DNA of 14,113 nt from Baffinella frigidus (taxonomy: Eukaryota; Cryptophyceae; Cryptomonadales; Baffinellaceae), in the NCBI GenBank assembly GCA_026770585.1, contig MU646320.1, positions 77,937 to 92,049 on the forward strand, in the 5' to 3' direction. Made by a program: the position numbers and the translations under genes. Under the pieces are notes generated by a model. The model made no database searches and was not told where the DNA came from. It worked only from the letters and a program-made list of their open reading frames with translations. Positions within the stretch are counted from its first letter, which is position 1, and the number at the start of each line of letters is the position of its first letter. Of this stretch, positions 1 through 8,200 are shown one piece after another.

Positions 1-17
1 TCTCGCTCGCTCCCTTC

Positions 18-53
<36 letters not shown>

Positions 54-110
54 TTCCGACTGTCTCGCTCCCTCTCTCCCTCTCCCGCTCTCTCTCCCTC
101 GCTCTGGTTC
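1..110. repeat. (CT)n microsatellite
   Basis: Imperfect TC/CTCT tract with CCCT and GCTC interruptions. A non-repetitive island of about 60 bases (100-165) follows; on either strand it could be an exon, but no frame joins well to its neighbours. Confidence 0.9.
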
Positions 111-166
111 TGCCTCATCGGTGATCCCTCGACAAGGAGGCGTCGAAGTTGAGTTTACGTTCTCCC

Positions 167-264
167 CCCCTCCCCTCTTCTCTCTCTCTCTCTCTCGCTC
201 TCTCTCTCTCTCTCGCTCTCTCTCTCTCTCGCTCTCTCGCTCTCTCTCGCTCTCTCTCGCCCTC
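167..264. repeat. (CT)n microsatellite
   Basis: Long CTCT tract with regular CTCG interruptions. Together with the CCCTAAA array at 287 it forms a block that looks like an intron read on the + strand. Confidence 0.9.
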
Positions 265-286
265 GATATAGAGGGATTTTTATCTT

Positions 287-623
287 AACCCTAAACCCTG
301 AACCCTGCACCCTAAACACCAAACACCAAACACCAAACACCAAACCCCAAACCCCAAGCCCCAAACACCAAGCCCCAACACCAAACCCCAAACCCTAAAA
401 CCCTAAAATCCAAACCCCAAACCCCAAACCCTAAACCCCAAACCCCAAACCCTAAACCCCAAACCTCAAACCTCAAACCTGAAACCCCAAACCCCAGACC
501 CCACACCATAAAAACCCCACCCACACCCCAAACCCTAAACCTCAAAGCCCAAACCCCAAACCCCAAACCCCAAACCCCAAACCCCAAACCCACACCCCAA
601 ACTCCAAACCCGAAACCCTAAAA
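287..623 (+). repeat. Degenerate telomere-like array (CCCTAAA/CCCCAAA)
   Basis: Heptamers of CCCTAAA, CCCCAAA and CCAAACA type. The C-rich strand is +, and the array ends ACAG before the 627 exon candidate. Confidence 0.9.
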
Positions 624-626
624 CAG

Positions 627-671
627 GAGGGCAAGAAGGAAGCTGAGGGGGTGCCCGCGTTCTTCAAGTAG
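627..671 (+). CDS. Possible last exon of a + strand gene
   Basis: Directly after a CCCTAAA array ending AAACAG, the + strand reads EGKKEAEGVPAFFK then TAG and a second TAA-like region. The layout (C-rich heptamers, CAG|G, short coding stretch, stop) is the same as the better supported TPR exons. There is no homology signature, and I could not join it in phase to the island at 100-158. Confidence 0.28.
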   Translation, partial: EGKKEAEGVPAFFK

Positions 672-693
672 TAAGTTTTTACGAACCGGTGTG

Positions 694-818
694 AGATAGG
701 CCTGCCTCAGGACGGACGGGCCCGCCTCGAGAAGGAAATAAGCCCGCCTCGGAGATCCCTTAAGTGGCGAGCCGATACTTAAGGGATAGGCCCGCCTCAG
801 GACGGACGGGCTCGCCTC
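694..818. repeat. GC-rich direct repeat flanking a small foldback
   Basis: GATAGGCCYGCCTCAGGACG and following bases occur at 694-728 and 784-818 with few differences. Between them lies a foldback of the ATCCCTTAAGTGGCGAG family (755-787). Confidence 0.7.
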
Positions 819-857
819 GGGATGTACGGCCCCGCCTCAGGAGTTGTCGGTGCGGTT

Positions 858-960
858 ATCTCTCAAGTGGCGAGGGAGTCTTAAAGGACCTCCTAGAGGT
901 CCTAGGCAGGTCCTAGGGCCCTACGGTAGGGCGTAGGAGCCCACTCGCCACTTGAGGGAT
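858..960. mobile_element. MITE-like foldback, family C (ATCCCTTAAGTGGCGAG ends)
   Basis: ATCTCTCAAGTGGCGAG and CTCGCCACTTGAGGGAT are terminal inverted repeats. The centre holds the CCTACGGTAGG palindrome. Other copies: 755-787 (ends only), 2607-2722, 8822-8917. Confidence 0.7.
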
Positions 961-1002
961 GCAGAGACGTTGCTGCGATGCTGGAGCCGCAGTGTGATTC
1001 AA

Positions 1003-1065
1003 ATCAAACTTGAATCAAATCAAACTTGAATCAAATCAAACTTGAATCACATCAAACTTGATTCA
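1003..1065. repeat. 16-bp tandem repeat
   Basis: AATCAAATCAAACTTG repeated almost four times, with one C/A change in the last unit. Confidence 0.85.
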
Positions 1066-1113
1066 TTCCGCAGAAAATGACAAGCGATCCTCCCGCTGGG
1101 TTCTGCTGAAACA

Positions 1114-1234
1114 TACAGGGATACCTCGATTACAAGAAAACGTCACCCCCCTAGGACGACCATAGGGCCCTAGGCATAGCCCTACTGTAGGGTCCTACGG
1201 GGAGGCGTTTTCTTGTAATCGAGGTACCCCTGTA
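1114..1234. mobile_element. MITE-like foldback, family B (TACAGGGGTACCTCGAT ends)
   Basis: Terminal inverted repeats of about 30 bp (TACAGGGATACCTCGATTAC and its complement at 1208-1234), core CCTACTGTAGG. Family copies: 2782-2903, 3172-3300, 3370-3498, 3568-3674, 4052-4174. Confidence 0.8.
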
Positions 1235-1307
1235 TCCTCCATGGGGGGGGGGGGCATGGTGGCCAGTCTTGGTACCAATAAAAGGGGCCGAGCAGCATTT
1301 ATTAATC

Positions 1308-1397
1308 ATGCAACACGACCGCGGAAATCGGCTGCGAAGCCACGCAAGATTCCTCGCGGGGGTTCTGCTCTTCCTGAGCGCACTTTTGGGCGCCGAA
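1308..1397 (+). CDS. Weak candidate: signal-peptide-like first exon
   Basis: ATG 1308 opens a reading frame with a basic start and a hydrophobic core (FLAGVLLFLSALLGAEV) typical of a signal peptide, and it meets a consensus donor GAA|GTATGT at 1398. It lies just after a foldback element. There is no partner exon that I can identify, so this may be chance. Confidence 0.22.
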
Positions 1398-1796
1398 GTA
1401 TGTCTACCAAAAGTAAACGATTACAGCCCTTACTCGAAGTTAAGGTCACACAATAGAAGGTCACACACCGTAAACTGAGATGTGGACCTTAATTACATAA
1501 GGGCCGCACACCACACCCGTTTTCTAGCTTAATATTTCACCCGTTTTTCTGGCTTAATACACTGAAATTCCGAGTTATGACCTGGCGTGGATACAGCGAA
1601 TTTTTTTTGGCCCGACATCGCTTACCCCCCCCGGAGAATGGAGCTGGCCAATTTTCGGGTCGAAAGAAGTGTCAACATTTCCCAAGAAAAACCGGGTTTC
1701 CGAGTGCACTACAACACCCCCACAAATCTGTTAACTTTGGAAACGAACTCAACGTTCTGTGTACCTGGAAATCGATTTTCTGCATTGAGTTGACTA

Positions 1797-1965
1797 AAAG
1801 TGCTTTTGCGGGAAAACTTGGCCGATTTCTACGAGAAATATTTTCAGAAATTCAGAGCTTTTGTACCAGGATGTGACATGAAACCGGTCCATCTAAACGA
1901 TTATGGTACAAATTCTGAAAACATTTCTCGTTGAAATAGGCCAAGTTTTCCCGCAAGCGCTCTAC
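1797..1965. mobile_element. Long foldback element
   Basis: Arms of about 60-75 bp: GCTTTTGCGGGAAAACTTGG on the left pairs with CCAAGTTTTCCCGCAAGCGC on the right, continuing inward through GAGAAAT and TTTTCAGAA to GTACCA. The loop is about 25 bp. No protein is encoded. Confidence 0.75.
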
Positions 1966-2059
1966 AAAAACTCCTCCCTGGCAGTGGAGTGGTGCACGTT
2001 GAAAAAAATTATGTACACAGTGTACATGGACATCTAAAAAACCCAAGTAAAAAAACCCA

Positions 2060-2120
2060 AAATAATCGGGAACCGCCATTCCAACTAGATCTGAATAATA
2101 ATCGGGAACTTCCATTCAAA
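2060..2120. repeat. 35-bp direct repeat pair
   Basis: AATAATCGGGAACCGCCATT at 2060 and AATAATCGGGAACTTCCATT at 2095. The surrounding 1970-2360 shows only a short GC hairpin (CCCGCCGATTTCGGCGGG, 2208-2226) and scattered TTGACTTTTG motifs. Confidence 0.65.
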
Positions 2121-2413
2121 CTGTGACAAGAAATAGTGTCTCCTGTGCTCACCTCCTTCCTCTGCCATCGTCATGGGTTCATTTTCCCTGCAGGTTGGAT
2201 TTTTTGACCCGCCGATTTCGGCGGGTTTGACTTTTGAAAATCATTACTGGGAAGATTGACTTTTGGCGAGTCCCAGTGCTTGCCCGTGAGACGCAGTTTT
2301 TTTCGGCAAAAGTCAATTATGCACAAAAATATCAACTTTTGGTTCGCCTCATCCCCGCCATAGGGTCAAACACTGTATTCCCTTGCCCCGCCCGACCCTC
2401 CCGCTGCCCAAAG

Positions 2414-2594
2414 GTACAAGCAACACCGGGAGGCGTCGATCTGTACGACTTGCGGGAAAGCGTTTGGGCAGAGGCCACACCTAGCGAAGCACGTGCTTAC
2501 GCATACGGGGGAGAAGCCGCATGTCTGCAAGACGTGTGGAAGGGGGTTCACTCAGTCCACCCACCTAGCGTACCACATGCGGACGCATTCGGGG
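2414..2594 (+). CDS. C2H2 zinc-finger exon (two fingers)
   Basis: Reading from TAC at 2415 gives two perfect classical fingers, each C-x2-C-x12-H-x3-H: CTTCGKAFGQRPHLAKHVLTH, linker TGEKP, then CKTCGRGFTQSTHLAYHMRTH. The exon is bounded by CCCAAAG|G (after a pyrimidine-rich stretch) and by TCGGG|GTAGCA just after His-Ser-Gly, the usual place for introns between fingers. A stop upstream at 2361 and TAA at 2613 close the frame. Such tandem fingers bind DNA in the nucleus. It stands alone between foldback elements, so it is either one exon of a larger gene or a shuffled relic. Confidence 0.72.
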
Positions 2595-2606
2595 GTAGCA
2601 GCCGTG

Positions 2607-2722
2607 ATCCCTTAAGTGGCGAGTAGGCTCGTACGCCCTACGGTAGGGCCGTAGGACCTGCCTAGGGCGAGTTAGGGCGAATATTCGCCCTACGGATATT
2701 CGCCCTATGGGCACTTAAGTAA
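2607..2722. mobile_element. MITE-like foldback, family C
   Basis: Starts ATCCCTTAAGTGGCGAGTAG right behind the zinc-finger exon, contains CCCTACGGTAGGG and a GGGCGAATATTCGCCC palindrome, and ends in a weaker inverted copy near CACTTAAGTAAT. Partly rearranged. Confidence 0.6.
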
Positions 2723-2781
2723 TTCTCGGGTTGGCGGATGGGCTCGAGTGCAGATTGCTTCCCATCTACTTTGTGGTGAGG

Positions 2782-2903
2782 TACAGGGGTACCTCGATCA
2801 TAAGAAAACACCCCCCTCTTGGACCCTACAGTAGGCCTATGCCTCTAGGCCCTATGGTGGTCCTAGGGGGGGGGCGCTTTCTTATGAGCGAGGTACCCCT
2901 GTA
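2782..2903. mobile_element. MITE-like foldback, family B
   Basis: TACAGGGGTACCTCGATCAT pairs with ATGAGCGAGGTACCCCTGTA; core CCCTACAGTAGGCC. Confidence 0.8.
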
Positions 2904-2997
2904 GGAGTGAGGGGCGATGTTGAGTGTGAATACAAAGCACCGCTTAAATCAAAGTTTTTGACAGAGAATATCCGGGCATCCGCGTGGAAAGTGACCA

Positions 2998-3142
2998 ACC
3001 ACGCCAGAGTCTTCGAACGGGTCGCCAAAAGTCGATTCCCCTTCAAGGCAGTGGTTTTCAAAAGTCAAAAACCGTGTCCTGCACCAAAAAGCACCTGACA
3101 CGGTTTTAATAAATCAACCCCCTCCTCCACTCTGGCGTGAAA
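2998..3142. mobile_element. MITE-like element, family J
   Basis: Ends CCACGCCAGAGT and ACTCTGGCGTG are inverted. The interior, CGCCAAAAGTC, TTTTCAAAAGTCAAA and CCCTCCTCCACT, is shared with the copy at 7812-7942, and a small hairpin (ACCGTGTC/GACACGGT) lies inside. Confidence 0.65.
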
Positions 3143-3171
3143 GCTGATCAAGCTTTTTATCGTGTGCCAGT

Positions 3172-3674
3172 CACAGGGGTACCTCGCTCATGAGAAACCG
3201 CCCCCCCCCCGGACCCTACAGTAGGCCTATGCTTAGTGCCCTATGGTGGTCCTCAGGGGGGGGCGGTTTCTTATGAGCGAGGTACCCCTGTACCCCTGTA
3301 CCTCACAGTGGGACCTCACCCGGCACGGCCTTTCCTGCCCCCCTCTTCGCCAAAGCCCTCGGGCCTCACTACAGGGGTACCTCGATTACAAGAAAACGCC
3401 TCCCCGTAGGACCCTACAGTAGGCCTATGCTTAGTGCCCTATGGTGGTCCTCAGGGGGGGGCGGTTTCTTATGAGCGAGGTACCCCTGTACCCCTGTACC
3501 TCACAGTGGGACCTCACCCGGCACGGCCTTTCCTGCCCCCCTCTTCGCCAAAGCCCTCGGGCCTCACTACAGGGGTACCTCGATTACAAGAAAACGCCTC
3601 CCCGTAGGACCCTACAGTAGGCCTATGCCTAGGGCCCTAGGGTGACGTTTTCTTGTAATCGAGGTACCCCTTTA
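3172..3674. repeat. Cluster of three family B elements with a 198-bp tandem duplication
   Basis: Three B elements (3172-3300, 3370-3498, 3568-3674) lie in a row. From GGACCCTACA at 3211 the sequence repeats at 3409 with no difference that I can see, and begins a third time at 3607: period 198 bp. The unit runs from one B core to the next, taking half an element, the unique spacer and half of the next element. Confidence 0.85.
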
Positions 3675-3684
3675 GACACCTCTC

Positions 3685-3812
3685 TTGCGCGGGTTGACAC
3701 CCTCGCTCTCACACCCCCACCCCACCTGGAGGGAGCGGCAGCGACACCCCCCACCCCACCCTATCGAGGGTGGGATGGGGTGGGGGTTGAGTGTGTCTTG
3801 ACTCGGGCTTGG
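3685..3812. mobile_element. GC-rich foldback element
   Basis: ACACCCCCACCCCACC on the left pairs with GGTGGGATGGGGTGGGGGTT on the right, with flanking GTTGACACC/GTGTGTC partial pairing. The stretch 3812-3943 holds nothing I recognise. Confidence 0.6.
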
Positions 3813-3942
3813 CCAATTGTGGCACAATGAGTCCGAATATCCATTCGGTTGTGTGTCGTTGATGCACACCGTTTGACCGTTTACGCAAACGCAAAAAACA
3901 ATACAACCTCACTCAAACCCCTTCGGACAACCAGCGTTTGAG

Positions 3943-4053
3943 CTACAGGGTTACTCACAATTACGAACTCTCGCCGCCCTAGGGTCCTACTGTAGGCCTA
4001 TGCCTAGAAGCATAGGACCACCCTAGAGACGGTGCCTTTTCGAGTAACACCTA
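3943..4053. mobile_element. Foldback related to family B with different ends
   Basis: CTACAGGGTTACTCA and CGAGTAACACCTA are inverted ends, but the centre (GGTCCTACTGTAGGCCTATG) is that of family B. It abuts the next B element at 4052. Confidence 0.65.
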
Positions 4054-4174
4054 CAGGGGTACCTCGATCATAAAAAAACGCCACCTCCTAGAGGACCCTA
4101 CAGAAGGCCTATGCCTAGGGTCCCAGGGTAGTTCTAGGGGGTGGGCGTTTTCTTATGAGTGAGGTACCCCTGTA
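4052..4174. mobile_element. MITE-like foldback, family B
   Basis: TACAGGGGTACCTCGATCAT pairs with ATGAGTGAGGTACCCCTGTA. A direct repeat GATCACTGGATGCAG pair follows (4188, 4237), the second touching the stop codon of the TPR last exon. Confidence 0.78.
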
Positions 4175-4238
4175 ACCCCAAGCCAGACGATCACTGGATG
4201 CAGTCCACTTAGTAGGGTCCACTTGTCGCCATAAGTGG

Positions 4239-4289
4239 TCACTGGATGCAGCAGCTCTCCGGCATGTCGACTGCCTCGAAGCGCCGGTG
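4239..4289 (-). CDS. TPR gene candidate last exon
   Basis: After a CCCCAAA array ending AAAACCAG, the sense strand reads HRRFEAVDMPESCCIQ and TGA in the same phase (0) in which exon 6 ends. The island between repeat blocks is too short to show a family signature. A different island at 4740-4805 inside the same intron could be used instead. Confidence 0.4.
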   Translation of the reverse strand, partial: HRRFEAVDMPESCCIQ

Positions 4290-5171
4290 CTGGTTTTGGG
4301 GGTTGGAATTTCAGGGGTTGGGTTTGGGGTTTGGGGTTTGGGGCTTGGGGTTTGGGGTTTGGGGTTTGGGGTTTGGGGTTCGGGTTCAGGATTCAAGGTT
4401 TCGGGTTGCGGGTTCAGGGTTCAAGGTTTCGGATTTCGGTGCTGCTTTGGGGGGTTACGGCTTTAGGTTTTGGTGCCACACTGCGGACTTCGAAGGGATT
4501 TTGAATAACCCCCAAGCGATAAGACCTAGGACCCTACGGTAGGCAACCCGTGGGGGCATAGAGAAGTTCCTACGGATAAGGTAACGGAAACTCGGCCCAA
4601 AATGGGCCGAAAATTCCTTCGTAGCCCGCTGTGTGGTTGGGGAGTGGGTTACTTCAATTGGGGTTTTAGGCTTGGGTACCTTCAATTGTGGTTTGGGGGG
4701 TTGGGTTACTTCTATCGGGGTTTGGGGTTTGGGTTAGTTTAGTGAGCGCCTTCTGGGTCGATTGATCGACCATTCTCGATCGGTCAGGTGGCGTCTCGTA
4801 GTTAGCTTGTGTGTGTGTGTGTGTGAGAGAGAGAGAGCGCGCGCGAGTGTGTGTAGAGGGGAGAGTGAGAGAGAGAGAGAGAGAGCGCGCGCGCGAGCGA
4901 GCGAGCGAGCGAGACAGAGAGATACACAGACCGAGAGACCGAGACCGAGAATGCTCCAGAGAGAGAGAGAGAGTGAGGGTGAGAGTGAGAGACATAGAGC
5001 GAGAGAGAGAGAAAAAAAAGTGACACATAGAGAGAGTTCCAGAGAGAGAGAGCGCGCGAGGGAGGGGGGGGGTGGAGAGAGAGAGAAAGAGAGAGAGACA
5101 GCGCGCGCGAGAGAGAGAGAGAGCGAGAGACAGCCAGCGAGAGGGAAATACAGAGACAGACTGACAGAGCC

Positions 5172-5202
<31 letters not shown>

Positions 5203-8200
5203 ACCTGGGCGTACTCGAGGATCGAGGTGACCTCCTTGACCATCTCCGCGTCAATGTCCGGGCACTTGAGCGCCGCTTGCAACGCACCGACAGCCTCCTT
5301 GGAACGCTGCGTTCGGGGGTGTAGGGTTTCAGGTTTGGGGTTTAAGGTGTAAGGTTTAGGGTTTAGAATTGAGGGTTTGGGGTTTGGGGTATGGGGTTTG
5401 GGGTATGGGGTTCAGGGTTTAGGGTTTAGGGTTTAGGGTTTAGGGTTTAGGGTTTAGGGTTTAGGGTTTAGGGTTTAGGGTTCGAGCGCCGCTTGCAACG
5501 CGCCAACCGCCTCCGTCGACCGCTGCGTTCGAATTTGGGGTTTGGGGTTAGGGGGTGTCAGCGCATTTCATAAACTCCCGGTTGGTTTTCTCAACGGGTA
5601 TGTCAGCTTCTGTCATAACCTGTTAGCTTATGTCAACTTATGGCAGCGTATGTCAACTTATGGCAGCCACACGCGCGGCGCCTCTGGGACGCGACACGCG
5701 AGCAGAAGATGCTCTAGACAGTGACCTACCCAGAGTCATATATATCGCCAAGCATACGAGGTATACGAAGATAAACGCGCCGCAACATCAGAACTGCAAC
5801 ACCGCTTGCAACGCGCCAACCGCCTCCTTCGACCGCTGGTTTGGGTTTAGGGTTTAGGGTTTAGGGTTTAGGGTTTGGAGGGTGAAGGTGTAGAAAGTAG
5901 GGTTTAGGGTTAATGCTTTGGGGGTTAGGGTTTAGGGTTTGGGGGGTGGGGTTTGGGGTGTGGGGGTATCAGGTGTCGTGTGTCGTGTTTCAAGTTTCAT
6001 GTTTCGGGTGTCGCGTGTCGTGTTTCGTGTGTCGTGTTTCGTGTTTCGTGTTCCGTGTCTCGGGCGTCGCGTTCCAGGTTCACGGTTTAGCGTTCAGCGT
6101 TGAGGGTTGAGGGTCCAGGCCTGCTGGGAATCGGGCATTCCGAGGATGGACAGCCCCTTGCGGTAGTGTGCCTTCGCGTACGTCGGATCAACCTGCAAAA
6201 GCAACGAAATTTACTGCACAGACGATGACGAAATCAACGAAATTTACTTCACGAATGTTAATAAAGGCAACGAAATTTACTACACACGCGTTCTGGCAGT
6301 GGAGATTACTACACATAACGATCACGTAAGCAGTGATAGACTCAGTGGTGGCGACACGCGAGAGCAGAAAGATGCTCTAGAGAGTCACCTACCCAGAGTC
6401 ATATATCACCGAGTATACAACAGTATACGAAGATAATAAAGCGTTTGTGTAGTAAAATTCGTTGACAGGAGAGGCGTTGATTAACACGTTTTCTGAGATA
6501 ACGGACGCAGACATCCCGAGGATCGACAGCCCCTCCACACGAGGCTATCCAAGCGAACAGATTCATAAGTCAATTATGGGATTATTGCCCAGGAAACACG
6601 CCAAAAGTCAGCAATTGATCACGTTTCCCCCGAAAAAAAGCAGGAGGAAACGTGATCATTTCCCAGTGAAGCGGTAGTGTGCCTTCGCGTACGTCGGACC
6701 CACCTGCGAAAACGAATAAAAATATTTGGTTCCCTGGAGAAGAAATTTACTACACAAATTATCTTTACTACTAGTATCATCCGGCTGTGTTGTAAATTTC
6801 GTTGCCAGAAACCGGTAGTGCGCCTTCACGTACGTCGGGTCCACCCAATCTCCGGGAGCACGTTTCATTTAGTTGCTTTTTGGTTCTGATAATTACTTCA
6901 CACGATGATCATTCTAGTAAAAGTAAAGCATGTGTGTGGTAATCTTCATCGCCAAAAAGGTAATCAAATTGAACATGTTTCCAGATGAGAGGTATGTCGG
7001 GTCCACCTTCATCGAAAAAGCCATTCAATTCAAACAGTGTTTTTGCTGTCTTCGGGGTGGGTTTTGCGCTCTTTTTCTGGTAAAGCTATGTCGAAGCAGA
7101 ATCCGATAAAATCCAAGCTAAGAAAGCAAAATCTGACAAAACCCTTGCGATAGAGCTATTCCGGTAGGACTTGTCGCGTTTTCGATTTCGAGACTTCGAG
7201 ACTTCGAGACTTCATTTGTACCATGAGATTTGAAACGGTGCGTTTTAAAACGTTTTACGCCCTTTAAAACCTTTTTGAAGTCTGAAATCTTGAAATCTCG
7301 AAGTCGAAAACGCGACAAGTCCTACCGGAATGGCTCTAGCAAAAAAAATCAAGGTTCAAAGTGGATGGCTTCCGCGACTAACCGCCACAGGATAATCATA
7401 CTAGTAATAGTAAAGAATATGTGTGGTAATTTTCATTGCCAACAAAGTAATTAAATTAAACATGTTTCCGGATCCCGTATGAGACCTCGTCAGCGAAGCC
7501 ACGCAGGGCCCTTCGGGGGGGTATTCCAGGGTCGCCCTTTGAGCCATTGGGACGCCCATGGAGCCGTTTTCTTCCCAAAATTGACTTTTGAATACCATTT
7601 CCCTCAAAAAATTGACTTTGGAATACCCCCACCTCCAGCCCTGCGTGGGCTCGCGTCAATATTCGCCTTCGTAAACGCCCGGCGGACACATTGCATTGAG
7701 TTCTCGGCATTGGCAGTTGCTACACATGATGATCATACTAGCAACGGTAAAGCATCTGTGCGGTAATTTTCATTGCAAAAATAATTAAATTAAATTCAAC
7801 AGGCCGGTGGTTACCACGCCAGATTCCAGGAAGGTGTCGCCAAAAGTCAATTTCCCCCGAAGGCAGTTGTTTTCAAAAGTCAAATACCGTATCCACATAC
7901 GGTTTAAAAAAAAATAACACCCTCCTCCACTATGGCGTGGTACCTCGACAGCGAAGCTCGCATCCATGTTGGCCTTCATGAACGCACGGCGCGCTTCGGC
8001 GCTTTCAATCCCCTCCGGCACTTTCTCCCCAACCTTTCCGGGCAACAAGTCAGTTGTAAAATCAGGCTGCGGTACGGATTTAAAACGTGTCGGTACAAAG
8101 GACTTTTACGCGGGGGCCTCGATCCCCTCCGGCACTTTCTCCTTCACCTTCCCGGCCGGGGACAACGTCAGTTGATCTTTCCGGAGGAAAAGTCAGTTGT

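Noticed and set aside
155-593. Open frames rich in Gly-Phe-Gly-Val-Trp
   Set aside because: Direct translation of CCCCAAA/CCCTAAA heptamers; no amino-acid pattern beyond the repeat. The same applies at 4235-4542 and 5913-6110.
1-623. Chromosome end (true telomere)
   Set aside because: The heptamers are degenerate, internal, bounded by exons and (CT)n, and the same arrays occur inside introns at several places.
2234-2626. 130-residue open frame across the zinc-finger region
   Set aside because: It is in another frame; the C2H2 pattern is in the frame starting at 2415.
1001-4174. CRISPR-like array of repeats and spacers
   Set aside because: The repeats are inverted pairs of foldback elements with variable spacing and no equal-length spacers; the genome is eukaryotic.
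3948-4174. Rho-independent terminators
   Set aside because: The hairpins are ends and cores of MITE-like elements in a eukaryotic context, without oligo-T at the expected place.
4740-4805. Extra TPR exon (frame with MVDQSTQKALTK)
   Set aside because: It has an AG before it but does not join in phase to exon 6; kept only as an alternative to the last exon.
4734-5352. Long open frames of Ser-Leu or Arg-Glu residues on both strands
   Set aside because: They are translations of the (GA)n microsatellite; only the stretch 5205-5306 within them is a real exon.
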